A stretch of 45,851 nt of DNA from Solirubrobacterales bacterium (lineage in GTDB: Bacteria; Actinomycetota; Thermoleophilia; Solirubrobacterales; 70-9): contig JANWHW010000030.1 in assembly GCA_025450195.1 (NCBI GenBank), forward strand, positions 1-45,851. The letters are read 5' to 3'. This document shows positions 7,405 through 16,457 of this stretch, piece after piece. The notes below the pieces were generated by a model, which worked only from the letters and a program-made list of their open reading frames with translations, was not told the DNA's origin and searched no databases. The translations under genes were made by a program, and so were the position numbers. Positions within the stretch are counted from its first letter, which is position 1. Each line of letters opens with the position of its first letter.

Positions 7405-8571
7405 ATGCAGCGGATGCCCTCACCGACCCCCGAGCAGATCACCGAGAAGCTGCGTGCCGTAATCGATCCAGAGCTCCGCCGCTCGATCGTCGAGCTAGGG
7501 ATGGTGCGCTCGATCGAGATCAAGGACGGCGGCCGGATCGAGGTCGTCGTTTCGCTCACCACCGCGGGCTGCCCGATCCGTTCGCACTTCGAACAGGCGG
7601 TCGCCCAACAGATTTCAGAGCTGGAGGGAGTGACCGAGGTGGCGGTCGGCTTCGATGTCCTCTCCGACGAGGAGAAAGGCGACCTCCAGAAAACTCTGGG
7701 ACGCGGCAAGCTGCCCGCCGGCGCGCTCGCTCAGGTCAAAAACGTGATCTGCGTCGCTTCGGGAAAGGGCGGCGTCGGCAAGTCAACGATGACCGCCAAC
7801 CTGGCCGCCGCGCTCTCTGCCGAAGGCCACCCCGCGGGAGCGCTCGACTGCGACGTCTACGGCTACTCGATCCCGCGCATGCTGGGCGTCAACCGCAAGC
7901 CCGATGTGAACGCCGAGCGCAAGATCCTGCCGCTCGAGGCCGCAGGTGGCGTCAAGGTGATGTCGATTGGCTTCTTCGTCGAGGAGAACGCAGCGGTCGT
8001 ATGGCGAGGGCCGATGCTCCATAAGGCGATCCAGCAGTTCCTCGAGGACGTCGCTTGGGGCGAGCTCGAGTACCTGCTCCTCGACATGCCTCCCGGCACA
8101 GGGGATGTCTCGATGACCCTCGCCCAGCTCCTTCCCCAAGCGAAGTTCCTGGTTGTGACCACTCCGCAGCCGGCGGCACAATCGGTGGCGCGACGGGGCG
8201 CGGAGATGGCGACCAAGTTCGACCTCGAGCTGCTTGGCGTGATCGAGAACATGTCCGGCTTCACGACCCCCAACGGCGAGCGCTTCACGATCTTCGGCGA
8301 GGGCGGCGGTCAGATCCTCGCCGACGAACTCGACGTTCCCCTCTTGGGCAAGGTGCCGCTGTCGGAGCCGCTGCGCGAGCACGCCGACTCGGGGTTTCCG
8401 CTGGTCACCGCAGAGCCGGATTCCCCAGCCTCTCAGGCCATCCGCCAAGCCGCCCGCGGCATCGTCGCCACCACCCCACAAGAGCTTCCGGTCCTGCAAG
8501 CCGTCCCGGCTGTCGCCGAGGCCCCCCCGATCAGCGGCACCCCGCTGCCCGTCGTCCAGGGCGGAGCTTAA
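7405..8571 (+). CDS. Mrp/ApbC-type P-loop Fe-S cluster carrier with N-terminal MIP18 (DUF59) domain
   Basis: About 388 residues starting MQRMPSPTPEQ (ATG 7405, or 7414). Residues 5-85 form a MIP18/DUF59 domain (VIDPELRRSIVELGMVRSIEI...). The Walker A VASGKGGVGKST with its deviant lysine follows, then LDCDVYGYSIPRMLG, LLDMPPGTGD and the signature VVTTPQ. In the Mrp/Nbp35 family this protein binds and delivers Fe-S clusters to apoproteins, with ATP hydrolysis coupled to transfer. I see no CxxC in the C-terminal part (the segment NMSGFTTPNGERF sits where many Mrp proteins have Cys-x-x-Cys), which is worth noting. The MIP18 fusion is standard in bacteria. It faces a ferredoxin gene, so the two may be functionally linked. 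Confidence 0.93.
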   Translation: MQRMPSPTPEQITEKLRAVIDPELRRSIVELGMVRSIEIKDGGRIEVVVSLTTAGCPIRSHFEQAVAQQISELEGVTEVAVGFDVLSDEEKGDLQKTLGRGKLPAGALAQVKNVICVASGKGGVGKSTMTANLAAALSAEGHPAGALDCDVYGYSIPRMLGVNRKPDVNAERKILPLEAAGGVKVMSIGFFVEENAAVVWRGPMLHKAIQQFLEDVAWGELEYLLLDMPPGTGDVSMTLAQLLPQAKFLVVTTPQPAAQSVARRGAEMATKFDLELLGVIENMSGFTTPNGERFTIFGEGGGQILADELDVPLLGKVPLSEPLREHADSGFPLVTAEPDSPASQAIRQAARGIVATTPQELPVLQAVPAVAEAPPISGTPLPVVQGGA

Positions 8572-8575
8572 AAAA

Positions 8576-8598
8576 AAGGGCCGCTCGTGGCGGCCCTT
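8576..8598 (-). terminator. intrinsic terminator for the ferredoxin gene
   Basis: AAGGGCCGC (8576-8584) pairs perfectly with GCGGCCCTT (8590-8598) around a 5-nt loop. On the minus strand the hairpin is followed by a run of about nine T, a classic terminator for the leftward ferredoxin. On the plus strand the tail is weak, so stopping of the Mrp transcript is less certain. Confidence 0.85.
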
Positions 8599-8625
8599 AC
8601 TCAAATCGCTAGCTAGGCATCGTGC

Positions 8626-8898
8626 CTAGGCGCCGGCCTTGCTCTTGTAATAGTCGGCGTTGATCTCGGCGTATTTGGCCCACTCGCCCGGCAGCTGGTC
8701 CTCGGCGAAGCAGGCGTCCACCGGACAGGCCTCGACGCAGGCATCGCAGTCGATGCACTCGTCGGGGTCGATGTAGAGCATCTCAACCGAGTCGTAGTCG
8801 GGCTCGTCCGGCGTTGGGTGGATGCAGTCCACCGGACAGACCTCGACACACGAGTTGTCCTTGGTGCCTATGCACGGCTCGGCGATGACGTAGGTCAT
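8626..8898 (-). CDS. seven-iron ferredoxin [3Fe-4S][4Fe-4S]
   Basis: 90 residues from ATG at 8898 (MTYVIAEPC), with an AGGAGAAAG ribosome site just upstream; the frame is open further but without support. Cysteines 9, 17, 21 and 25, then CIDCDACVEACPVDAC (48, 51, 54, 58, 63). This matches the FdxA/Azotobacter FdI spacing, with Cys9/17/58 for the 3Fe cluster and Cys21/48/51/54 for the 4Fe cluster. It is a soluble low-potential electron carrier, often partnering cytochromes P450 or oxidoreductases in actinobacteria. It converges on the Mrp gene with an intrinsic terminator between them. Confidence 0.95.
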   Translation of the reverse strand: MTYVIAEPCIGTKDNSCVEVCPVDCIHPTPDEPDYDSVEMLYIDPDECIDCDACVEACPVDACFAEDQLPGEWAKYAEINADYYKSKAGA

Positions 8899-9104
8899 TC
8901 GAAGCTTTCTCCTGATCGTCGTTTCGTGCCCGGCGGGATTAGCCCCCCTGCCAAGCGAGCGCACATTTTAGGGATGCGCGGCGGCGGACGGCGACGCGAG
9001 AGCGCATGAGCGGGCGCGACGGTGCAGTCTCGCGAGCCGGGGAATCGACCATCTAGGGTTGGAGCCAGCCAAATGGGAGACGTCAACCGCAGCGAGGCGC
9101 GGCC

Positions 9105-9992
9105 ATGTTGCTGCTGAGCGGAGCGACCGGGAGCATCGGCTCCCGGCTTCTGCCACTCCTTCTGGAGCGTGGCGACGATGTGCGCTGCCTGGTCCGCGAG
9201 CCACGCAGGCTCGGCGAGCGACGGGTGGACGTGCAGATAGCGCTCGGTGACCTCGGCGAGATGTCGGATCCTTATTTGGTGCGCCAGGCGCTGCGCGGAG
9301 TCGACACCGTGATCCACCTGGCGGCGACGATCCGTGACCAGCCACCGCACCGGATCGAGGAGCTGAATGGGCTGGCGACCGTGCGCCTGCTGCGCGCGGC
9401 TGAGCGCAGCGGAGTCCAGCGCTTCGTGTTCTTCAGTGCCCTCAACGCCGCGTCTGCCCAGCGCACTCGCTTCTTCCGTGCCAAGTGGCTGGCGGAGCGA
9501 GCGACGATCTCTTCTCCGCTGGAAACGACGATCTTTGCCCCCTCGATCGTCTATGACCACAGCGACCCGTGGGTGACCCTGCTGCGGCGTTTCTCCTTCT
9601 TGCCGATCATGCCCGTATCGGGCAGTGGCCGGGCGGAGTTCCAGCCGATCTGGGCCGAGGACGCAGCCCGCTGCGTCCTCGCCGGGCTCGATCGCAATTC
9701 AGGGCGCTCCGACAGGTGGGAGCTGGCCGGGCCGGAGCTGCTGACGTACGACGACATGTCCGACCTGGTCAGCCGGATCGCCGGTCGGCCCCGGCCCCTT
9801 GTCCATCTGCCATTGCCAATGGTCCGGGCGGGGTTGATCGGGATGCGCTCCCTGGTCGGTGAGTCGGCTTTCGCGACCTGGGAGGAGGCTGAGCTGATGG
9901 AGGTATCGATGACTGCCGCGCGTGGCACCGCCGACGCCGAAGAGCTCGGCGTCGCCCCCCGCAAGATGGGCGATGTGCTTGCCGGGTCCTGA
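9105..9992 (+). CDS. NAD(P)-binding atypical short-chain reductase, NDUFA9-like
   Basis: 295 residues with an N-terminal Rossmann fold: LLLSGATGSIGSRLLPLLLERG is the TGxxGxxG nucleotide loop. DTVIHLAATIRD and the RFVFFSALNA strand follow the complex I NDUFA9/NmrA-like pattern. The catalytic Tyr of classical SDRs is not evident; the segment after it reads TRFFRAKWLAE, consistent with an atypical SDR. Such proteins bind NAD(P)H and may reduce quinones or lipids, or act only as sensors. No complex I genes are nearby. A secreted protein gene follows on the same strand 37 bp downstream if its GTG at 10030 is used. Confidence 0.8.
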   Translation: MLLLSGATGSIGSRLLPLLLERGDDVRCLVREPRRLGERRVDVQIALGDLGEMSDPYLVRQALRGVDTVIHLAATIRDQPPHRIEELNGLATVRLLRAAERSGVQRFVFFSALNAASAQRTRFFRAKWLAERATISSPLETTIFAPSIVYDHSDPWVTLLRRFSFLPIMPVSGSGRAEFQPIWAEDAARCVLAGLDRNSGRSDRWELAGPELLTYDDMSDLVSRIAGRPRPLVHLPLPMVRAGLIGMRSLVGESAFATWEEAELMEVSMTAARGTADAEELGVAPRKMGDVLAGS

Positions 9993-10029
9993 TACCTCAC
10001 AACCGCGCCACAACAGAGGGCCTGCCGCC

Positions 10030-11172
10030 GTGTTTGGGCGGGGAGTGGAGGCACGGGCCGAGAAAGCGACGAAGGTCTTCACCTGCGTCAGGGGACTGCT
10101 TGCCTGCGCGGCGATCCTTGCCATTTCATGGACCACGGTCGGAACCGCCTCGGCGGTGACCCTGGTTCCACCCAAGCCAAACGTCTTCATTGGAGTCAGC
10201 GATCGCGGGACAACCCAAGAGTTCAACGAATTCACCGAACTGACTGGCAAGCACCCCGCCCTGCTTCAGACCTTCCACCCCTGGGGCAACAGCCTCAACC
10301 AGGCATACGAACGCTGGCGCGAAACCGGGACGCGGCCGATCCTTCACATCTCAACGGCCAACGATCAGACGCTGACCGAGATGATCACGCCAGCGCAGAT
10401 CGCGCTCGGCGGCGGCGATAACTACCTCCTCCAGCTCAACGACTTCTTCTACAAACGCGGCTTGCCCGCCTACATAAGGCCGCTCGGCGAGCCCAACCGC
10501 TGTCTCAACGCCTGGTCGGCAATCACCTGCGAAGGGACTCAGAGAGGCGGTGAACACACGACCGGCTGGTACAAGCAGGCCTTCCGCCGGATCGCGACGA
10601 TCGTCCGTGGCGGCAACAGCCTGGAAGGGATCAATGCCACCCTGGCCGAAATCGGCCTGCCTCCGCTCAACCGCACCAAAGGCCCTAACCCGACTGCCCT
10701 GCCGGCGGCGCCGGTGAGCATCATCTGGAGCCCACTGCCGGGCGGCTCACCTCGGGTAAAGGGAAATTTCCCCGGCAACTACTGGCCCGGCTCACGCTGG
10801 GTCGATTGGGTCGGCACCGACTTCTACTCGCAGTATCCGGTCTGGAAAGACCTCAATCGCTTCTACGCCGGAAAGCAGTGGAAGGGCAAGCCGGTCGGGA
10901 TTAACGAGTGGGCCGTCCACGGCTCAGACGAACCGCGCTTCGCCAAGCAGCTGATCGCCTGGATCGTGAAGCGGCCGCGGGTGCGGATGTTCGTCTACTA
11001 CCAAGGCTTCGACGCAGGCAACCAGTACGACCTGCGCCTCTATCCGCGCACCGCGAACACGCTGCGTCTGAAGCTGCGCCGCCCGAGCTTCCTCGAATAC
11101 GCCGACTACAACGCCGGCACGCTGCCTCCGCTGCCGCCGAAAACTCCGGCAACCCCATCTCCCGCACCCTAA
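10030..11172 (+). CDS. secreted glycoside hydrolase-like protein (GH26/TIM-barrel clan)
   Basis: About 380 residues from GTG at 10030 (GTG 10045 is an alternative; an in-frame ATG at 9922 would overlap the previous gene by 70 bp and is not preferred). The N-terminus has a basic stretch, a hydrophobic core (VRGLLACAAILAISWTTVG) and an Ala-Ser-Ala cleavage region, so it is exported. The barrel includes RPLGEPNR (about 10480-10500), similar to the RPxxE acid/base strand of GH26 beta-mannanases, and INEWAVHG (about 10900-10920), which fits the nucleophile glutamate strand. WPGSRWVDWVGTDFYS between them is also typical. It likely cleaves an extracellular polysaccharide; the substrate is not deducible. 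A proline-rich tail ends at the stop, and palindromic repeat copy B follows 5 bp later. Confidence 0.72.
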   Translation: MFGRGVEARAEKATKVFTCVRGLLACAAILAISWTTVGTASAVTLVPPKPNVFIGVSDRGTTQEFNEFTELTGKHPALLQTFHPWGNSLNQAYERWRETGTRPILHISTANDQTLTEMITPAQIALGGGDNYLLQLNDFFYKRGLPAYIRPLGEPNRCLNAWSAITCEGTQRGGEHTTGWYKQAFRRIATIVRGGNSLEGINATLAEIGLPPLNRTKGPNPTALPAAPVSIIWSPLPGGSPRVKGNFPGNYWPGSRWVDWVGTDFYSQYPVWKDLNRFYAGKQWKGKPVGINEWAVHGSDEPRFAKQLIAWIVKRPRVRMFVYYQGFDAGNQYDLRLYPRTANTLRLKLRRPSFLEYADYNAGTLPPLPPKTPATPSPAP

Positions 11173-11177
11173 CCAGT

Positions 11178-11225
11178 GTTGATGGGCTGTAAACCGGCAA
11201 CATGGGCCGCTTTTCGGCCCGTCAA
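11178..11225 (-). repeat. palindromic repeat, copy B (inverted)
   Basis: The reverse complement of copy A with about five substitutions. Arms GTTGATGGGC and GGCCCGTCAA, with the conserved interior (AAACCGG, CAT, CCGCTTTT). It fills the space between the stop of the secreted glycoside hydrolase and the stop of the convergent AbiEi/DUF559 gene, so it could terminate both transcripts. It also forms one edge of the DUF559 unit. Confidence 0.85.
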
Positions 11226-11232
11226 GCGCCAT

Positions 11233-12132
11233 TCAGCTATGCAATAGGGCCCTAAGAGTGCCGACCAGCTCGTTGGGCTCATCGACCACCTGACGCCAGG
11301 TGCAGCGGATCACACGCCAGCCGGCCAGAACCAGGCGTTGGTCTCGACGGCGGTCGTTCTCGAAAGCGATCGCGGTGCCGTGGAACTGGCGCCCGTCGGT
11401 TTCAACGATCAAACGAGGGGCCCGCCAGAGAAAGTCGGCGATGATCTCGCCCCCTTCGAGATCGAGGGGAACATTCACCTCGGGAGCTGGTAGACCGGCC
11501 CTCTTGCAGAGAGCCAGAAAGCGGCTCTCCAGCTCCCGCTTCGTCCTCTCGCTTCGTGGATCGTGATCGGCGATGGCGTGTCGGAGTCGCCCCACTCCAC
11601 GCTGCCGCCCGCTGCGTTGGATCACCTCTTGCATTTCAGTGAGATCGAAGATGCGCAATACCTCTGCCTGGGTTATCGCGAGCTGGACTTCTCGCATGCT
11701 GGCCACACCGGCAAAGTCAAGGAGAGTCTTAGCGACGGTCGTGCACGGGATGTCTATGGCAAGAGTGCGATCCTGGGCTCGTAGCGAACTGTGACGGTGC
11801 GCATCGATTCCCTTCAGATAGCGACCTCGTCGACCCGGCGCGGTTACGTCCACCGTGTTTCGTCCATCCCGCATCAGTCCCCATAGGGCTGCCGCAGACC
11901 GATGCGAGAGCACTGCCTCTGGCCCGCAAGCGAGCACCGCCGCCATCCATCGCCCCCTCTCGCTGAGCCGTGGATACCCAACCGCATAGACACCCCGATG
12001 CACTCTGTGCAGCCGCCCCGTCAGGGCTCGCTTACGCGCAGCGTCTTGATTGATCCCAAGGCTCGCCAGCTGCGAAAGCGAGATGACTCCGTACTGACAA
12101 GTGGCAATTTCTGCGATCTCCCTATCCCGCAC
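11233..12132 (-). CDS. AbiEi-type winged-helix plus DUF559 (PD-(D/E)XK nuclease-like) protein
   Basis: About 299 residues from GTG at 12132 (VRDREIAEIA...). An upstream TTG at 12162 and GTG at 12144 are in frame, but the TTG lies inside repeat copy C. Residues 1-50 (IAEIATCQYGVISLSQLASLGI...LHRVHRGVYAVG) form the AbiEi-like antitoxin winged helix, and a middle region has the HRSAAALWGL motif. The C-terminal 110 residues are DUF559-like, with GGEIIADFLWRAPRLIVETDG giving the D...ExD pattern of PD-(D/E)XK nucleases and WRVIRCTWRQVVDEP as the last core strand. No toxin partner (AbiEii) is adjacent. Both ends carry the palindromic repeat in opposite orientation. Paralogues are common in Solirubrobacterales; the role is unknown. 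Confidence 0.8.
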   Translation of the reverse strand: MRDREIAEIATCQYGVISLSQLASLGINQDAARKRALTGRLHRVHRGVYAVGYPRLSERGRWMAAVLACGPEAVLSHRSAAALWGLMRDGRNTVDVTAPGRRGRYLKGIDAHRHSSLRAQDRTLAIDIPCTTVAKTLLDFAGVASMREVQLAITQAEVLRIFDLTEMQEVIQRSGRQRGVGRLRHAIADHDPRSERTKRELESRFLALCKRAGLPAPEVNVPLDLEGGEIIADFLWRAPRLIVETDGRQFHGTAIAFENDRRRDQRLVLAGWRVIRCTWRQVVDEPNELVGTLRALLHS

Positions 12133-12147
12133 AGCCCACCCCACCCC

Positions 12148-12196
12148 GTTGATGGGCCGCAAAGCGTCCTATGTTTCCGGTTTCAGGCCCACCAAC
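12148..12196 (+). repeat. palindromic repeat, copy C
   Basis: Same orientation as copy A with about five changes in 49 bp. Arms GTTGATGGGCC and GGCCCACCAAC, with the shared interior ATGTTTCCGGTTT. It lies directly upstream of the AbiEi/DUF559 gene, so it covers the region where its promoter or leader should be. Confidence 0.85.
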
Positions 12197-12294
12197 AGTC
12201 ATCCGACATCGGATGGAAGGTTGGAGTGAACGAATGCGCACATGGTGCGCAGGCTGTGCCGACCTCGGGTCGACTTCATGACTAGAGGGCAAAA

Positions 12295-12321
12295 GAGAGG
12301 CCCGGCAATGCCGGGCCTCTC
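12295..12321 (-). terminator. intrinsic terminator of the groESL operon
   Basis: GAGAGGCCCGGCA and TGCCGGGCCTCTC form an almost loop-less palindrome. On the minus strand it is followed by TTTT. It lies 64 bp beyond the groEL stop. Confidence 0.8.
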
Positions 12322-12384
12322 GAAAGTCACTCGCCTGTTGTAGGCGAGGATACGTCGACGGACCGAATCGGCCCGGCGGCGTGG

Positions 12385-14028
<1,644 letters not shown>

Positions 14029-14068
14029 TCAGTCCTCCTTGGTGTTTCTAAGTCTGGTTACGGGCGGT

Positions 14069-14359
14069 TTAGCCGAGCTTTGCGAGGACATCGGACTCGC
14101 GCAACACGAGTAGGTCCTCGTCCTCGACGGTTATCTCGGTGCCGCCGTATTTGGAGTAGAGGACCTCGTCCCCCTCCGCGACGTCGAGTGGGATGCGCTT
14201 CTCGCCATCCTCATCCCACCTGCCGTCGCCTACGGCCATGACCTTGCCCTTCTGTGGCTTCTCCTTGGCCGTATCGGGGAGGACGATCCCGCTCGCGGTC
14301 GTTTCCTCCTCATCGATTGGCTTGACGATCAGCCGGTCCCCGAGGGGCTTCAGCTTCAT
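14069..14359 (-). CDS. groES: co-chaperonin GroES (10 kDa)
   Basis: 96 residues starting [22 protein letters not shown] at 14359 is chosen because GGAGG at about 14366-14370 is well placed. The mobile loop [18 protein letters not shown] and [14 protein letters not shown] are diagnostic. It caps the GroEL ring. First gene of the operon, preceded by a CIRCE element about 90 bp upstream, so heat-shock control by HrcA is expected. Confidence 0.98.
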   Translation of the reverse strand: MKLKPLGDRLIVKPIDEEETTASGIVLPDTAKEKPQKGKVMAVGDGRWDEDGEKRIPLDVAEGDEVLYSKYGGTEITVEDEDLLVLRESDVLAKLG

Positions 14360-14445
14360 CCGTGAACCTCCGTTATCGGTAAGTGATTTTGCTGGTGAAG
14401 TCGAGAAATTCGTTCCCGAGGGCCGTTGCGGCACCTTCAGGACGG

Positions 14446-14472
14446 TTGGCACTCTACAGATATGAGTGCCAA
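14446..14472. promoter_or_regulatory. CIRCE operator (HrcA-binding site) for groESL
   Basis: TTGGCACTC (14446-14454), nine bases, then GAGTGCCAA (14464-14472). It fits the CIRCE layout TTAGCACTC-N9-GAGTGCTAA, with one symmetric change in each arm (A to G, T to C) so that the palindrome stays perfect. It lies about 87 bp upstream of the groES start, where HrcA represses the operon at normal temperature. Confidence 0.93.
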
Positions 14473-14509
14473 TGCCCGAAAGATAACGGTTCGGTGGCTC
14501 GGGCTGCGA

Positions 14510-14983
14510 TCAATGACTGGAGAGCAGCGGGCAACCGAGCAGCCTGGAGATCCCCTCCCCACCGCGGGCCATGACCCAATCGTGGTTCCATTCGAATACG
14601 GGTCGCGCCACCGGCGCCAGCAGGTTCATCCAGGGCTTGGTGGTCGCCACCTTCCACTCATAGAGCACCGCCGTCACCCCTTCGTGCTCGTAGAGGCGCC
14701 AGCGCCCCACCCCCGCCAGCTCGCCGACCGCATCGGCCTCCATCAGATGTGGGCGCTCGACCCGCCCGATCGTCACCTCGAATTCCACCCGGTAAGGCAA
14801 AAGGCTCTTCCAGGCCATGCGCGAGACCGTTCCAATTCCGATCTCATCGCCTGACTTGAGCTCTTCGACCTCCTCCACGCCACGCCACCACTCAGGCCAG
14901 CGCTCCTGCGCGTATATCGCCTCCCACACCGGCTCGCGCGGCGAATCGAGTAGCCAGGTCGTGAGGAAGGAATAGTTGGCCAT
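14510..14983 (-). CDS. SRPBCC (START-like) superfamily protein
   Basis: 157 residues from ATG 14983 (MANYSFLTTWLLDSPREPVWEAIYAQERWPEWWRGV). This opening, with PREPVWEAI and a Trp-rich helix, is the hallmark of the polyketide-cyclase/SRPBCC helix-grip fold, which binds a hydrophobic ligand in a central cavity. GRWRLYEHEGVTAVLYEWKV forms later strands, and the C-terminal helix WNHDWVMARGGEGISRLLG closes the pocket. Soluble, with no signal peptide. The ligand is unknown. It lies leftward between the CIRCE element and the ASCH gene. Confidence 0.82.
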   Translation of the reverse strand: MANYSFLTTWLLDSPREPVWEAIYAQERWPEWWRGVEEVEELKSGDEIGIGTVSRMAWKSLLPYRVEFEVTIGRVERPHLMEADAVGELAGVGRWRLYEHEGVTAVLYEWKVATTKPWMNLLAPVARPVFEWNHDWVMARGGEGISRLLGCPLLSSH

Positions 14984-15000
14984 GGGGAATGCGGATGACG

Positions 15001-15405
15001 TCAGTTGTGGCTAGGCGTCTCCCCATTGCCGAAATGCGCACCCGGAGGCTCGACGATCTGTGAAAAGCGAATGACCGTGACGATGTCCTCCGGGGACACC
15101 GAACAGCCATAGATCTGCTCGAGGAATTTGATCTCGTCCTCGAGGCGGCGGAACTCTGGGTTGTCGTGCTCGATGTCGCGTGGTGAGAGATCGCCGACCT
15201 TCTTCACCTCGACATCATCGATCACAGCGGCAAATATTTTCTCCCGCGGGCTGTGGCGGAAGCCGACGGTAATCCAGACGACCTGGCCGCGCTCGTACTT
15301 GGGGGTCTTGTCGCCCAAGCGAATCGTCGCCGTCTTGCGACCCCGCTTGAGCTGGTCGATGAAAACCGTCGAATAGAAATTGAGAACGAAAATCCCGCCC
15401 CGCAT
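15001..15405 (-). CDS. ASCH domain protein
   Basis: 134 residues. LKRGRKTATIRLGDKTPKYERGQVVWITVGFR (residues about 20-50) is the ASCH signature, with KTATIR and the GQxVW strand, related to the PUA fold. ASCH proteins bind RNA or nucleosides; some are nucleoside amidohydrolases. The tail includes GCSVSPEDIVTVIRF. Transcribed leftward, 17 bp before the SRPBCC gene, so the two may be co-transcribed; no shared function is evident. Confidence 0.82.
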   Translation of the reverse strand: MRGGIFVLNFYSTVFIDQLKRGRKTATIRLGDKTPKYERGQVVWITVGFRHSPREKIFAAVIDDVEVKKVGDLSPRDIEHDNPEFRRLEDEIKFLEQIYGCSVSPEDIVTVIRFSQIVEPPGAHFGNGETPSHN

Positions 15406-15487
15406 GGCGTGCGAGGGTATCCGACCGGGCCGCCCTTGGCGACTCTGCCTATTCCAGAATCTCGTTCGTGCCTCCGGCTAGACCCTC

Positions 15488-16297
15488 TTAGGGCTTTGAG
15501 GGGACGACGGGGGTGCCTAGCCCGTAGGTGTCGTAGGCGGCGAAGCTGGAGAAGGTCTTGTGAGTGGGGCCGTGGTAGTCGGAGGAGCCCGTTGGGACGA
15601 GGTCGAGCTCGTTGCACAGCTCCAACAGGTGGGCTGTCTGCTCTTTGTTATGGGTGGGGTAGAAGGTCTCGACCCCGTCAGAGTTGAGGGCGCGGATCAG
15701 GTCGTCCACCTCGTCGGGCTCTGAGATGTCCCAGTAGGGGTGGGCGATGACCGCGACGCCGCCGGCCCGATGGATCAACTCGACCGCCTGCTCGGCCGTC
15801 GGCCACTTGCGTGGCACGAAGGCCTTGGCGCCGGGGACCAAGTACTCCTCGAAGAACGGACCCAGGTCACCCGTGGCGCCCGCGGCCCGCGCGATATGGG
15901 GCCGCCCAATGGACAACGCGTCGCCGGCCTCCCTCACGGCGTCCTCCAGATGGAGGTCAAAGCCCTCCTCTCGCAGCTTGTCGATGATTTCGCTGGCCCG
16001 TGTCACCCGCTCGTGCTGGGCTCGCTCGCAAGCCCCGGCGATCTGCCCCAAGTCCACCCAGTAGCCACAGATGTGCAGGTCTTCTGCGTACTCGTGCACG
16101 CAAGACATCTCGATGGCGGGCACCAGATCGATCCCGAGCCGCTCAGCTGCCGCCTGTGCGTCGGTGACCCCGGCGATCGCATCGTGGTCGGTGAGCGCCA
16201 GCGTCGTTACGCCTGCTTTCGCGGCTTCTTCGACCACCTTCGCCGGCTCCAACTGCCCGTCCGAAACTGTCGAATGGCTCTGCAGCTCGATCAGCAC
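15488..16297 (-). CDS. PHP-domain phosphoesterase (RNase AM / nucleotide phosphatase-like)
   Basis: 269 residues from GTG at 16297 (VLIELQSHSTVSDGQL); the frame is open much further upstream, but that extension has no family similarity and crosses the divergent promoter. Metal ligands of the PHP fold are visible: HST-SDG at the start, TDHDAIAG, AIEMSC, IAHPYWD and SSDYHGP. This arrangement matches bacterial YciV-type enzymes, which hydrolyse 3',5'-nucleoside bisphosphates or trim RNA 5' ends. Cytoplasmic. Divergent from the acyl-CoA carboxylase alpha-chain gene. Confidence 0.9.
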   Translation of the reverse strand: MLIELQSHSTVSDGQLEPAKVVEEAAKAGVTTLALTDHDAIAGVTDAQAAAERLGIDLVPAIEMSCVHEYAEDLHICGYWVDLGQIAGACERAQHERVTRASEIIDKLREEGFDLHLEDAVREAGDALSIGRPHIARAAGATGDLGPFFEEYLVPGAKAFVPRKWPTAEQAVELIHRAGGVAVIAHPYWDISEPDEVDDLIRALNSDGVETFYPTHNKEQTAHLLELCNELDLVPTGSSDYHGPTHKTFSSFAAYDTYGLGTPVVPSKP

Positions 16298-16457
16298 GGC
16301 GGTGAGCCTATTCGTTGTCGGTTGTGGGTTGAGGTTTGAGAGGCGGCCTCTCAACCTCACCACCGCTCGCATAAATAGACTGCGCCGCCGTGAGCCCGAG
16401 CGAGCAAGCGTCCATCTCTGATTCCTTCGCGCCGCGAGCGAGAGGCGAGCATTTGTG

